The position numbers were made by a program, and so were the translations under genes. This document shows positions 17,320-26,341 of a stretch of 64,000 bases of DNA, piece after piece (within the stretch, counting starts at the first letter, position 1; every line of letters starts with the position of its first letter). Under the pieces are notes generated by a model. That model was not told the origin of the DNA. It worked only from the letters and a program-made list of their open reading frames with translations, and made no database searches. This stretch comes from Streptomyces niger (GTDB lineage Bacteria > Actinomycetota > Actinomycetes > Streptomycetales > Streptomycetaceae), in the NCBI RefSeq assembly GCF_000718305.1, contig NZ_JOFQ01000022.1, forward strand, positions 1-64,000. The letters run 5' to 3'.

Positions 17320-17515
17320 GAGACTGGACTGTAGTGATCGTCGAGTCCGGTCCGGCCGGGGTTCGCCGCCGGCAGAACAGCGCGGGTGTCCCCCTGAAAT
17401 GCGGCGAGGGCCCACAAGAACCGTCACAACCCCCGTTCCCACGGCAGCACCTGCCCCGGCACCACGCACGTCACAGGTTCCGGAGTCCCCCCGAAGGATT
17501 CACGGAGCCGGCCAC

Positions 17516-18068
17516 TAAGTTGCCAATTCCGCGGGTGATCGGCGTGGGTGATGTCGCCCAACGGCGCCGCCACCGCTACGTCACGAGGTGCTGACACGGC
17601 CCCTCCTTTCCGCTCCACTTCGGTTGGGCAGGCGGCAGCAGTCTTCGCCATACATTCCGCAGCCTGCCAGACCGAATACAGCCGCTGCCGTCGACCTGCC
17701 CCCCGACTCGGGCCGGAGTCTGCTCCGACCCTGATCAACCAGGGGACTCTTCATCGGACCGACGAAGCGTGGGTCTCCTGAATGCCGGTTGCAAGCCCAC
17801 CTCCCGGGGCAGCCACCGTGACCCTCGCGTGGCGTGTGCCGCAAAACGGCAGGTGCCCTAGCGACACACGCTTTCCGCTGGAGTGCTCGCACGCTGGCCT
17901 TCGGGACCGTCGTAAAGCGACACACAGCCAAAAGGACACGACGTTCGCCGAGACAAACCCCCACTCCAACCGCTGCGACCACCCGGTCAAGCCCTCCGGC
18001 CGGCCCCGTAACACCACCCCGCCGGACAGGGAACCGCCGTGTGACCCGCGAGCGCCTTGGCGGCCGGA
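17516..18068. other. About 550 bp without recognisable gene
   Basis: Neither strand shows a frame with recognisable motifs or consistent codon bias. The region separates the IS630-type element from the EEP-family gene. Confidence 0.45.
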
Positions 18069-18932
18069 TCAGCCGGAGCTCAGGTCGGCATGCACCAGGT
18101 CGTGATCCGAGTAGTTGTCGTGCACGCCCAGGCTCGGCGCGGAGAAGGTGCCCGTCTTCCGTAGGAAGATGTAGTCGAACTTCTTCCGATACGGAGAGGC
18201 GTTGGCTGTCGGCTGGCAGGGCGGACGATTCCGGCTCGGGCCGCAGGCCGGGTCGGCGTCCCGGAACTGGTTCCACATGGGCTGCGTCTCCGAGTACTTG
18301 GGGTCGGCATTGAAGTCCCCCAAGACGATGGCGTCCTGGTATCCGCCTACGGCGCCCAGGAGTTGGTCGACCTGCTTGGCGCGGACTTTCGACTGCCCCG
18401 CCTGCGCCAGATGGGTCGCGAACACACGCACCTTCTTGCCGGCCACGGTGGTGTCAGCGGCGACATATCCGCGGGGCTCGCTGCCGCCATCGGGGTAGAG
18501 GCGGTTCACCTTGTTGGTGAGCGGAGCTGCCGACAAAATCGCGTTGCCGTAAGACGAGCCGTACGGGAAGCAGTTCCGAGCCGTGCTGTCTACGCTGCCG
18601 TGGGCAACGTAGTAACGGTATCCCCGGGCCGCTAGGACATCCCTCAGCCGCCTGGTCTCACCCACGCAGATCTCTTCCAGTGCGATGACCTGGGGCCGGT
18701 ATTTGATGATCTCGTCTGCGATCTGGTTGATCTGGTGGCCAGGGTTCGGCCACCGGCACGGGTTGCACACATTGAAGTTGGCAACGCGGTTCGGGAAGAC
18801 GGCCTCGGCCCGGGCCTTCGACTGGCGTGGCTTGGCCGGCGCGGCGTCGGCGGCCACGGTGGCGGTACCCGTGAGGGCGGCAGCGAGGCCCGCCGATAGC
18901 AGTGCCTTTCTCAGTTTCGCGGATGTGGACAT
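18069..18932 (-). CDS. Secreted endonuclease/exonuclease/phosphatase-family protein
   Basis: A 287-residue protein with a Sec-type signal peptide (charged start, LLSAGLAAALTGTATVAA, cleavage near ADAA). The mature part has the EEP metal-dependent phosphoesterase motifs in order: NFNVCNPCRWPN, the metal-binding Glu in VIALEEICVGE, VFATHLAQ, the catalytic VLGDFNADP, FDYIFLR, and the final YSDHDLVHADL with the catalytic His. It probably hydrolyses phosphodiester or phosphomonoester bonds of nucleic acids, lipids or sugar phosphates outside the cell. Four Cys residues (in CNPC and ACGP...PPC) may form disulfides. The ATG at 18932 follows GAGGTG. Confidence 0.9.
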   Translation of the reverse strand: MSTSAKLRKALLSAGLAAALTGTATVAADAAPAKPRQSKARAEAVFPNRVANFNVCNPCRWPNPGHQINQIADEIIKYRPQVIALEEICVGETRRLRDVLAARGYRYYVAHGSVDSTARNCFPYGSSYGNAILSAAPLTNKVNRLYPDGGSEPRGYVAADTTVAGKKVRVFATHLAQAGQSKVRAKQVDQLLGAVGGYQDAIVLGDFNADPKYSETQPMWNQFRDADPACGPSRNRPPCQPTANASPYRKKFDYIFLRKTGTFSAPSLGVHDNYSDHDLVHADLSSG

Positions 18933-19211
18933 GACACCTCGGATTCGTCAGGGGCGTATGTGCTGCCGTACGTGTGAGTAGTGCGGGCAGCCCTGGCGCG
19001 TGCGACGTCGGCCTTGCGCCGAGCGGTCCGGAACGGCCGGGTGACAGGGACTCTGGCGACGAGGGCCGATCCCGGTCAATGCAGGACGCCTGTCCCGGAC
19101 AGCCCATGGCTGTCCGGCCTGCTCAGAGCCTTGTCCGACTTCCGTCCGTCGCCTTGCGCGCGGAGTCACCTTCCCAGCCGGGCACGGCGCTTTGAACGCG
19201 GCTCCGGAGAC

Positions 19212-19243
19212 GCGAGGGTGGCCAGGCGCCTCGCCACCCTCGC
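19212..19243. terminator. Strong hairpin in decayed region
   Basis: GCGAGGGTGGC (19212-19222) pairs perfectly with GCCACCCTCGC (19233-19243) around a 10-nt loop. No intact gene can be assigned to it. Confidence 0.5.
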
Positions 19244-19496
19244 ATCTCGGAACACCGCCATGATCGACATGCCGGTGACATGTCGCCAACGGTCGTCGGC
19301 GACATGCTGAACATCACGCAGTGGGTCGAGTACGTGACGGATGTCCGAGTACGCGAGGTGGTGCCTCAGCCAGAACGACGGCTCCTGGCCCCCTGAGGAA
19401 GGAAACCAAGTGCGGCATTGATCAGAATGCGTTGCACGCGCGAAGCGACCCCGCCCCTGCCGAGTGGTCAAGAGCGGGGCCGTCGGGGTGCGGGAG

Positions 19497-19701
19497 TTAC
19501 TTCCCGCGGCTTGCCCAGAGGGTCTTGCTGAGTCGCCGTACGTCGTCCTCGGGCGTGTGGTCGGAGATCAGGTCGGCCACCTTCGAGACGTCTCGCCATG
19601 GCAGGGTCTTGAGGAGGAAGGAAGGGACCGGTGTCGTGCGAGCGGGAGGCGCGAGTGCCGTTGAGGTTGTGGAACAGATTCGTCCGCGTTCTTCCCGCCA
19701 C
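19497..19701 (-). pseudogene. Unrecognised short gene with one frameshift
   Basis: The minus strand has coding-like codon bias: TRTNLFHNLNGTRASRSHD in one frame, then TLPWRDVSKVADLISDHT and PEDDVRRLSKTLWASRGK to a TAA stop in another. The family is unknown to me. The surrounding 18933-20104 region contains nothing else I can support except the hairpin at 19212. Confidence 0.3.
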
Positions 19702-20104
19702 CTGCCAGGAGAAGGGCCTCAGCTACTGCGACGCCCGCTACGGCCGCGTGTCTGCCCATACCCACGGTGCGAGGTTCTCTGTTCGATCCTCGAAGCGCAT
19801 GAGTACCGGTGCTCATGCGGGGTCCGGTAGATACGGCAGCGGCACGCGGACCCACTGGCTGCGGCCCGCGTGCCGCGTCATGTCAGCCCAGCGTGTCCTG
19901 TACTACAGGCTCGTGCCGCTCATGCTGCGTTCCAGGCGGGTTCCGGGCTCAAGTGCGTGAGGCTCGTCTGCATAGACGTGGCAACTGTCCTTGATGGGAA
20001 CCAAGGACACAGGAGTAAGTGTCTGGCACTGTGGCGTAGTAGAGGCACTGGCGCCACATGTACCCAGGGCGGACGGACATTTCAGGGGGAAAGGAAAGTC
20101 CAGG

Positions 20105-20587
20105 ATGCTGTCGGAGGCAATGGCCGGGTTGGCCGCGGCGGGAGGCACCGCGGTCGTGCAGGCCGCTGGAACGGACGCATGGACGGGATTCCGACAGCGG
20201 GCAGCCCATTGGTTCGGCCGAGGGAACCCGCAGCGTGAGGCCACGGAACTGGATCGTCTTGACCGGACTGCCGGCGAACTGCAAACCGCCGCAACGGCCG
20301 GGCCGACCGAGATGGAGCGAGTGCGCATCCACCAGGAGGCGGCTTGGCAGGCCCGTATCGAAGTCCTCCTGGAGAACCTGGCCGACGCCGAGCTGGCGCG
20401 GGCCGTGGAAGAACTGCACTCGCTGCTGGGCTCACACCATCCCCCCGGCAGCGTGTCGGCCGGCCCCGGCGGTCAGGCGATTGGCGGGGACGTTGATATC
20501 TCGGCCGACCACGGATCGGCTGCTGCCTGGGTGATGAGGGATGTGACCACAGGAAACCCTTCACAGCCGGAGCCGCGCCAGGGCTGA
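20105..20587 (+). CDS. Hypothetical protein, first gene of a two-gene P-loop/TPR system
   Basis: A 160-residue protein beginning MLSEAMAGLAAAGGTAVVQ, a small hydrophobic helix that may touch the membrane, then TDAWTGFRQRAAHWFGRG and a charged helical region (IHQEAAWQARIEVLLENL). The Gly/Pro-rich tail (GSVSAGPGGQAIGGDVDI) ends in PSQPEPRQG. I recognise this layout as a recurrent Streptomyces gene that precedes P-loop/TPR proteins, but its function is unknown. The ATG at 20105 follows GGGGAAAGGAAAG. The stop overlaps the next gene's probable start (CTGA). Confidence 0.75.
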   Translation: MLSEAMAGLAAAGGTAVVQAAGTDAWTGFRQRAAHWFGRGNPQREATELDRLDRTAGELQTAATAGPTEMERVRIHQEAAWQARIEVLLENLADAELARAVEELHSLLGSHHPPGSVSAGPGGQAIGGDVDISADHGSAAAWVMRDVTTGNPSQPEPRQG

Positions 20588-22545
20588 GCGGATCCGGCGC
20601 CATTCCAGCCTCGACTTCCACTCCTCACCACACGGTCCAAGCCTCGCACGGAGGCGTTGCCGCCTCCCACATCGGGCAGCTCCACCAACACATCACCCAG
20701 CAGTCGGCTGTCGGCAGAGTTGACCGACCCCGGCCCGTCGAATCCTGGACGGCGCAGCAGCTCGGGGTGCACCCGGCTATCCGCGGTGCCACCGAGGAAG
20801 AAGACGATGGTGCGTTCGTTCTGCCGGATTACATCCAGCGGCACCACGACTGGCTGCTGCGCAAGCGTCTGGACGCGGCGGTCTCCAGTGAGCAGCCGAC
20901 GTTGATGCTTGTGCGAGGAGAATCCTGCACGGGCAAGACCCGCTCCGCCTTCGAGGCTGTCCGGACCTGCATGAAAGGTTGGCAACTGGTCTTTCCCAAG
21001 ACTGCCGGCAGGCTTCTGGCTTTGCTCGATGCGGGCGGGCCCGCCCCACGCACGGTCTTGTGGCTCAACGAGATGCAGAATTACCTCACCGGGGCCGATG
21101 GGGAGGAGGCTGCTGCGGCCTTGCGTGGTTGTCTGGAGCTGCCCGGTCCGCTCATGGTCCTGGGGACGCTGTGGCCCGAGTACCACCGCATTCTTACCGC
21201 CACGCCTCCGGCTGGACAGGACACGCATGCCAACGCCCGCGCTCTGCTGGGCCAAGTCAAGCCGGTGGATGTTCCGGCGTCTTTTCCCGCCAAGGTGCTC
21301 AAAGACCCGCGGATGCACCGTGATGGTTCGCTGGCCCGGGCCATGGGAACGAGCACGGGCAACAGGATCGCCCAAACCCTCGCTGCCGGACCGCAGTTGG
21401 TCGACCACTATCAGCAGGCCACCGAACCTCACGGCCCCTATGGCCACGCCGTCATCACGGCAGCCATGGACGCCCGGCGCCTCGGCTACACCTCACCCCT
21501 GCCCGCTGCCTTCCTGGAAGCTGCCGCCCCGGGCTACTTGAGTGGCCAGCAGCGCGCTGCCGCCGACCCTGCCGCCTGGTTTGCCGGCGCCCTGGGATAT
21601 GCCCGGGAGAAGGTCAAAGGGGTGGCCGCGGCCCTGGAACCCGTTGCGGATTCCGACCGCATGGGCGCTCTGCCTGGCGTCTACCACCTTAGTGACTACC
21701 TGGACCACCATGCCCGGGACAGCCGCCGCAGAGCGTTCCCACCGGAGTCCTTCTGGAGCGCGGTCCGCAGTCAAGAGCCTGCCCCGGACGAGCTTGCCGC
21801 CCTGGCTGATGCCTCTCGTGCACGGCACCGCTACCGCATAGCGGCAGACCTCTATCAGCATGCCATCGATGCCGGAGACACACGGTGCCTACGGCGGTTG
21901 GCGGAACTGCATGAGCAAGCCGGTCACCTCCAAGAGGCGGAGCAGCTCTACCGACGGGGCGCGGCTGCGGGAGACGCGTCGGCGCTGGTGGAGCTGGCGG
22001 TACGGCGCGCCCGGGCCGGGGACCTCGACGGCGCGGAGCGGCTCGCCCAGCAGGCCGCCGCTGCCGGCAGCCCCTATGCCTTGATGGAACTGGCAGTGCG
22101 GCGTGGGGATAGCGAGACCGTGGAAGCGCTGACTCAACAAGCGATCGACGACGGAGACCCCATGGTCCTGATGGCGCTGTCAGACCTGGCCGGCCAGGCC
22201 ATGGCCGACGAACAGCTCGGGCAGGAGGAGTGGGGCTCTACAGGCCCCCTTGGACTGACGGAGAGCGCATTACAATCGCCGGAAGACATCACGGAAGAAG
22301 AGCTTTGGGACGAAGCCGTCTACGGCGACGAGGATCTCGCCCTGAGGAGCGAAGCGCAGGCGCAGGCGCGGTCCGGTGATTTCGAAGAGAGCGAACAACT
22401 GCTTTTGGAGGCCGCCGATGCCGGTGACGCCTCCGCCCTGACGGAGCTGGCACGGCTGCGGGAGGAAGCGGGAGACTTCGAGGCCGCAGAACAGCTCTTT
22501 CGGTTCGGCCTGGAGGCTGACGGTTCCCCAGCTCGTCCATGGTGA
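20584..22545 (+). CDS. P-loop NTPase with C-terminal TPR/Sel1-like repeats, probable CTG start
   Basis: The NTPase part has a Walker A loop (VRGESCTGKTRSAFEAV) and a Walker B strand (PRTVLWLNEMQNYL). The C-terminal ~200 residues are short helical repeats (RIAADLYQHAIDAGDTRCLR, EAEQLYRRGAAAGDASALVE, EESEQLLLEAADAGDASALT) of TPR/Sel1 type. The first ATG/GTG/TTG in frame is GTG 20767, but the preceding 61 codons are clearly coding (VQASHGGVAASHIGQ, GRVDRPRPVESWTAQQLGVH) with no stop. The only sensible start is CTG 20584, overlapping the upstream TGA. If CTG is not used, the product starts at 20767 (592 residues). It may act as a signal-sensing NTPase in defence or stress; this is inference. Confidence 0.8.
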   Translation: MSGSGAIPASTSTPHHTVQASHGGVAASHIGQLHQHITQQSAVGRVDRPRPVESWTAQQLGVHPAIRGATEEEDDGAFVLPDYIQRHHDWLLRKRLDAAVSSEQPTLMLVRGESCTGKTRSAFEAVRTCMKGWQLVFPKTAGRLLALLDAGGPAPRTVLWLNEMQNYLTGADGEEAAAALRGCLELPGPLMVLGTLWPEYHRILTATPPAGQDTHANARALLGQVKPVDVPASFPAKVLKDPRMHRDGSLARAMGTSTGNRIAQTLAAGPQLVDHYQQATEPHGPYGHAVITAAMDARRLGYTSPLPAAFLEAAAPGYLSGQQRAAADPAAWFAGALGYAREKVKGVAAALEPVADSDRMGALPGVYHLSDYLDHHARDSRRRAFPPESFWSAVRSQEPAPDELAALADASRARHRYRIAADLYQHAIDAGDTRCLRRLAELHEQAGHLQEAEQLYRRGAAAGDASALVELAVRRARAGDLDGAERLAQQAAAAGSPYALMELAVRRGDSETVEALTQQAIDDGDPMVLMALSDLAGQAMADEQLGQEEWGSTGPLGLTESALQSPEDITEEELWDEAVYGDEDLALRSEAQAQARSGDFEESEQLLLEAADAGDASALTELARLREEAGDFEAAEQLFRFGLEADGSPARPW

Positions 22546-22922
22546 AGACGCGAAGCGGACGCTTCGGCGTACGACGCGACGAGAGCCTGGCCCCAGGCTT
22601 TGTACTGCGAGGGAGGCAGGAGCCAGAGCCTCCGGTGGCGACCTGGCGGTCTCCTACATGTCCGCGGCTTCCGCAAGGCGCAGGAGTTCGGCGACCTGAT
22701 CGCGGTCTGCCAGGGACCGCGAAGCGACCCGTACACGACCGACGCCGCTCCCCGCCTGGCCACAGCTGTCGATGAGGTGAGCGCCGCGTGACCACCGCAG
22801 CCCTGGATGTCAACAGCCGCTGGCGGTGGTGGCACCGGTCTCTGGCCCTCCCCCGCCCCTCAAGCGCTGGCAGCTCACCCGCTGAACGCGCCCGACCCGC
22901 CTGCCGGCCGTCGCCCCACCGA
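22546..22922. other. Intergenic region with a possible gene fragment
   Basis: A plus-strand frame at about 22600-22791 reads LLHVRGFRKAQEFGDLIAVC and APRLATAVDEVSAA and may be the tail of a lost gene. It is too short to name. Confidence 0.3.
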
Positions 22923-23105
22923 TCAGAGGTCGATGAGGGTTGAAAACCCCTGATAGATCATGATCGCGGCCATGATGAAGGCGAAGACACGGAAGAAGCT
23001 GGAGGTGCCGCCGTCGTGCGTCCGGGCGAGCCGCTCGGGATTGACGATGCCGAGCACGGCGAACACTGCCGCGAGAACGAAGAAGATGACGACAAGACCG
23101 ACCAC
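22923..23105 (-). CDS. Small two-helix membrane protein (DUF6199-like)
   Basis: About 60 residues with two membrane segments (VVGLVVIFFVLAAVFAVLGI and FRVFAFIMAAIMIYQGF) separated by a charged loop (NPERLARTHDGG). This matches the size and loop pattern of DUF6199 proteins found in Streptomyces. A longer frame upstream to 23249 is probably not translated; the GTG at 23105 begins directly before the first helix and follows a G-rich stretch that may serve as ribosome-binding site. Role unknown. Confidence 0.6.
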   Translation of the reverse strand: MVGLVVIFFVLAAVFAVLGIVNPERLARTHDGGTSSFFRVFAFIMAAIMIYQGFSTLIDL

Positions 23106-23480
23106 AGGTGCCCCCCGAGTAGTTGGACCCCCCATGCCTACCATCTGCACTCGAAGGGCTGGGCAGTGGGGGGCGGAGCGCATACCAGGGACGGTGGGTG
23201 CCTGCCGGGCACGGCGGCCGGCCGCGTCGTCGTGCGGCGGCACTGCCACGGCCGAGCGACAACTGCCGGTTCGGCGAACTGGGCACCACGCCTTGAGCGT
23301 CCGGCAGTTTCATGAAGGCGAATTCGCAGCTGCCCGTCCGCGCCCCGTGGTGGTCCAGTCGCCCCTCGGCGCCGTATCGGCCCCGGCGAGGACGGCGTCC
23401 GCGTACGCATTTACGCCGACGTACGGCGTGCCCCGGACGGTCACGAGCGGTGTCCCCGCGCCGGTCTGCCGGCGCGGGGC

Positions 23481-24060
23481 TTACGCCGGCTTCCACATCG
23501 TGACGGTGAACTCGTTCTGGTGGGGCGGGCTGGTGTAGCTGTCGCGATCTCCCGCAATGAAACGGGATGTCTCGGCCCGTACGACGTTCCCCTGGTCCGC
23601 CAGCAGGCACAAGCCATTCTTCGTCCTCAGCGGCCACTCGGACATCTGGGCATTGTCGAACCCACCGAGGTTGGCCTGCCGGGCAAAGAGCTCCGGCTCG
23701 TTCGGCACGGTGTCCATCCGGGCGGCATTACGGCCTTCCACCAGAGACAGGTAGCCCCACAGGTCGCTTCCGTAGGACAGGTCAGGCCCCGTGGGCTGAT
23801 CCTGGACCTCCGCCTCCTCTTGTAGGTGGGCCACTCATCGTCGTCGTAGAACTCGGTCTTCGGTGCATCGAAGTCGCACGTTCCAACGCCTTCCTCGGGC
23901 ACTCCACGCTGCATTTTCTGATCCTTGTAGACAGCTTCGAAGGCTGTGGGGCACCACACCTGCTCCGGATTTCTTCGCAGTCCTGCATCACGGACAGTCC
24001 GACCACGCCGACGGCTTTGCCGCGCTCTCCGGCGAGCGCGTTGCGTGCCGCAGAGCGACC
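23481..24060 (-). pseudogene. Hypothetical protein with two frameshifts
   Basis: On the minus strand three coding-like blocks follow one another: NALAGERGKAVGVVGLSVMQ then DCEEI; NPEQVWCPTAFEAVYKDQK and GVGTCDFDAPKTEFYDDDEW; and EEAEVQDQPTGPDLSYGSDL, ELFARQANLGGFDNAQMS and RDSYTSPPHQNEFTVTMWKP to the stop at 23481. Each junction needs a single-base change (near 23975 and 23818). All three blocks have good codon bias. The rebuilt product is an acidic protein of about 190 residues that I do not recognise. Confidence 0.45.
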
Positions 24061-24079
24061 GCGAGTTCCGGGTTCGCGA

Positions 24080-24197
24080 CAAGAATGAACTGGAACACGT
24101 CCGCCTCGACCTCGCAGCGAGCTACGCCTCCCTCGCCGAGTCCGGTGCCCGTACCGTCGCCGTCCGGCTGGACATCGCCGGGCCGCCCGAGCAGTGA
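24080..24197 (+). pseudogene. C-terminal fragment of an unknown protein
   Basis: The plus strand reads NELEHVRLDLAASYASLAES and GARTVAVRLDIAGPPEQ to a stop at 24197, with nearly all codons ending in G or C. The 5' part is absent, as the neighbouring DNA is coding on the other strand. Family unknown. Confidence 0.35.
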
Positions 24198-24370
24198 GCG
24201 CCCCGAAGCCCGCCGCGCCCAGGGCCGCAGGAACGTCCCAGCCCCCATGCGGGAAGCACCTTCGCCCCCCTCCCTTGCGGGAGAAGACCGCCCCGGTAAG
24301 GGAGGCGAGGGCGGCACAGGGCACGTATGTACGCGAATGGCCGCCGCGTGGCGGTCGGTGGGAAGCAATG

Positions 24371-24407
24371 AGAAGACCCCGCACCTCTCTGTGGTGCGGG
24401 GTCTTCT
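24371..24407. terminator. Perfect hairpin, terminator of the ABC operon
   Basis: AGAAGACCCCGCACC (24371-24385) pairs perfectly with GGTGCGGGGTCTTCT (24393-24407) around a 7-nt loop. The A-rich left arm and T-containing right arm let it work in both directions. It lies about 50 bp past the end of the permease gene at 24455. Confidence 0.9.
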
Positions 24408-24454
24408 TCGCTCGAGCTCTAGCTCGTGCAGGCCCGAGAGGGGCCCTTGATTCG

Positions 24455-25060
24455 TCAGTCTCCGAGAGCCAAGGGGTTTACCACTGGCCTTCCCCAGCAC
24501 AGCAGCAGGAGGCAGCCGACCAGGAGCAGGAAGCCGGCCTCAGCCAGCGCCAGGACGGAGTCGGCCGGGTGGATCGGCCAGGCCCAAGGCTGGGCTGTGC
24601 CGCCGGGGCGGCGTCCGGCGGCCGCGCACAGCAGTGGAAGGGCGGCGATGGCGATGGCTGCGATGCCCGGGCCGACCAGGGCTCGCAGAATCAGCGCTGC
24701 GCCGAGGGATCCGATGCTGTTGCGAGCCATGGACAGGACATCCGGCCGGTCGAAGAGGGCATGGACCACGGTCGCCAGCGCGGCGAGGACGACGACGTAG
24801 GCCAGGCACAGGGCCAGAGCGCGCGGGCGTGCGGGGCGGACGGCGACCTCTTCGGCCATGACATCGCCCCGTTCGAGGCCCCAGAGCAGGACCACGGCGG
24901 GCAGCAGGCCCAGGATCTGACCGAAGAGGAGCGAGCCGGAGGGCCCAATGATGGTCGGCACCGGGATGGCATGGCCCTGGGCCAGGGCGCTGAGCAGCAC
25001 GGTGGCGAGGACGGTGGCGAGGACCTGCGGTACGGCCCTGGCCTTCAACCACCAGATCAC
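24455..25060 (-). CDS. ABC transporter membrane subunit (third gene of operon)
   Basis: About 201 residues with six hydrophobic segments, for example VPQVLATVLATVLLSALAQG, LLFGQILGLLPAVVLLWGL, ALALCLAYVVVLAALATVV and LALAEAGFLLLVGCLLLLCW, the layout of an ABC-2-like permease half. The frame is open upstream, but the GTG at 25060 overlaps the stop codon of the preceding gene (GTGA) and has GGAGGAG before it, so translation is coupled. The substrate cannot be deduced from sequence. Confidence 0.75.
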   Translation of the reverse strand: MIWWLKARAVPQVLATVLATVLLSALAQGHAIPVPTIIGPSGSLLFGQILGLLPAVVLLWGLERGDVMAEEVAVRPARPRALALCLAYVVVLAALATVVHALFDRPDVLSMARNSIGSLGAALILRALVGPGIAAIAIAALPLLCAAAGRRPGGTAQPWAWPIHPADSVLALAEAGFLLLVGCLLLLCWGRPVVNPLALGD

Positions 25061-26337
25061 TGCGCTCCTCCCGCGGTCTGGCCGGTCAGCTTCAGTTGAG
25101 GCTTGGTGGTGCAGTTGTGCAGCGCGGGCTCGTTGCGCTGGAACCAGGCACGCTGCTGAGCCGCGGGCGCGGTGCGGATACGGGCGGCGAGGGCGGTCTC
25201 CTGTTGGCCGTAGCGGCCGGCGACCTCGCCCTTGCTCGCGCCAGCAGTCAGGGAGAGCCAAGCGCCCAGGGGGCCGAAGGCCACTTCGCCGGGGAATTCG
25301 CCCCTGTCAGCGCAGGCCGGCGGGTTGGCGGGCAGGAGTCCGGCGGCGATGCCGATGCGGACGTTGTCGGCGGTGGCCTGCTCCCAGGAGCCGATGTACT
25401 GGGCGCCGGTGCCGGCGTGTTCCGCCATGGTGAGCTTTGCCGGCACGTTCAGTCCGGCGTGCTGTAGGCGCTGCCGGGTGTCGGCGGCCACGCGTTGGAT
25501 GGTGGGCAGGTGGCTGCTCAGTTCGGGCCAGACGCACACCTGTGGTTCGGTTCCGCTGCAGGTCAGGGCGGTGGTGGAGCGAGGAGTGGTCGGTGTGGCG
25601 GGCAGGCCGTAGGCGAGGGCGCCGCTGCCCAGCAGTCCGACTGTCAGCAGGCCGGTGGCGGCGAGGCGCACGGCTCGCTTGCCCGTGGCGGTCAGTGCCA
25701 GGGCGGCGGCGAGGATGACGGCCAGGGCGAGGACGGTGGCGCTGGCCACCGGGCGCCAGTTGATGGTTTGGTCCAGGGAGCAGCAGCCGTTGACGCCGCC
25801 GGTGACCATGTGGCGCAGCCACAGCGGTTCGAGGGTGGCGGGGTAGGCGGTGAGGACGAAGCTGAGGATCAGGGCGAGGGGGGCTGCGATGACCAGTGGC
25901 AGTTTGCGGCCGAGGAGGAAGCCGGCCATGGCGTTGGCCAGGAGGACGACCAACCACATGGCGGCCACGCTGAGTGGGGGCATGCCGCCGGCCGGGGCGG
26001 TGGCGGTCAGGGTGAAGGCGACCGCGACGGCCATGCCGAGCAGGCCGAGGGCCAGGACGGGCAGGAGCAGGGGCCAGGCGATGGCCAGGCCACCGCGGGC
26101 CGGGGCCCAGGTGGCGACGTTGCCGCGGGCGATGCGGGAGCCTTCCCAGGCGCCGGCGGCGGCGCAGGCGGGGGTGACGAAGGGCAGGGCGAAGGTGGCC
26201 GCGCCAAAGACGCTGGGCCAGTAGCCGGCGGTCACTCCGGCGACGAGGTCATCGCGCACCAGGAAGGCGACGAAGGCGGCCAGCAGGGGGGCGAGCCAGG
26301 TGGCGGAGGAGGAACGAAGGACGGTGCGCCAGCGCAT
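25057..26337 (-). CDS. ABC transporter permease with large C-terminal extracytoplasmic domain
   Basis: 426 residues. The first ~245 contain at least six transmembrane helices (WLAPLLAAFVAFLV, LAIAWPLLLPVLALGLLGMA, LPLVIAAPLALILSFVLTA, ATVLALAVILAAALALTA among them). A final helix (LAATGLLTVGLLGSGALAYG) is followed by a ~175-residue soluble region with four Cys (CSGTEPQVCVW, PACADRG, HNCTTK) that probably lies outside the membrane with disulfides. It is the middle gene of an ATPase-permease-permease operon; start and stop codons of neighbours overlap or nearly touch. The soluble domain could interact with an exported peptide or lipid; this is inference. Confidence 0.75.
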   Translation of the reverse strand: MRWRTVLRSSSATWLAPLLAAFVAFLVRDDLVAGVTAGYWPSVFGAATFALPFVTPACAAAGAWEGSRIARGNVATWAPARGGLAIAWPLLLPVLALGLLGMAVAVAFTLTATAPAGGMPPLSVAAMWLVVLLANAMAGFLLGRKLPLVIAAPLALILSFVLTAYPATLEPLWLRHMVTGGVNGCCSLDQTINWRPVASATVLALAVILAAALALTATGKRAVRLAATGLLTVGLLGSGALAYGLPATPTTPRSTTALTCSGTEPQVCVWPELSSHLPTIQRVAADTRQRLQHAGLNVPAKLTMAEHAGTGAQYIGSWEQATADNVRIGIAAGLLPANPPACADRGEFPGEVAFGPLGAWLSLTAGASKGEVAGRYGQQETALAARIRTAPAAQQRAWFQRNEPALHNCTTKPQLKLTGQTAGGAQ

Positions 26338-26341
26338 GACG

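Larger units (their letters stand above)
15487..17515. mobile_element. IS630-type element with a dienelactone-hydrolase passenger (degenerate)
   Basis: The left end at 15487-15516 (AGTGATCGGCTCCG...CCTTCGGGGGT) and the right end at 17486-17515 are diverged inverted copies of the 30-bp ends of the element at 43851-47287. Inside, from left to right, are a decayed IS630 transposase, the transposase's own right end near 16480-16505, and an intact hydrolase gene. The layout mirrors the 43.8-kb element: transposase at one side, passenger at the other, same outer ends. Confidence 0.65.

Noticed and set aside
15985..17334. Plus-strand open frame of 449 codons across the IS630 relic and the DLH gene
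   Set aside because: It covers two unrelated minus-strand genes and has shadow-type composition.
19765..19820. tRNA-like sequence (GGTTCTCTGTTCGATCCTCG) and a small hairpin around GCATGAG/CTCATGC
   Set aside because: A T-arm-like string alone; no acceptor stem, anticodon arm or CCA could be fitted.
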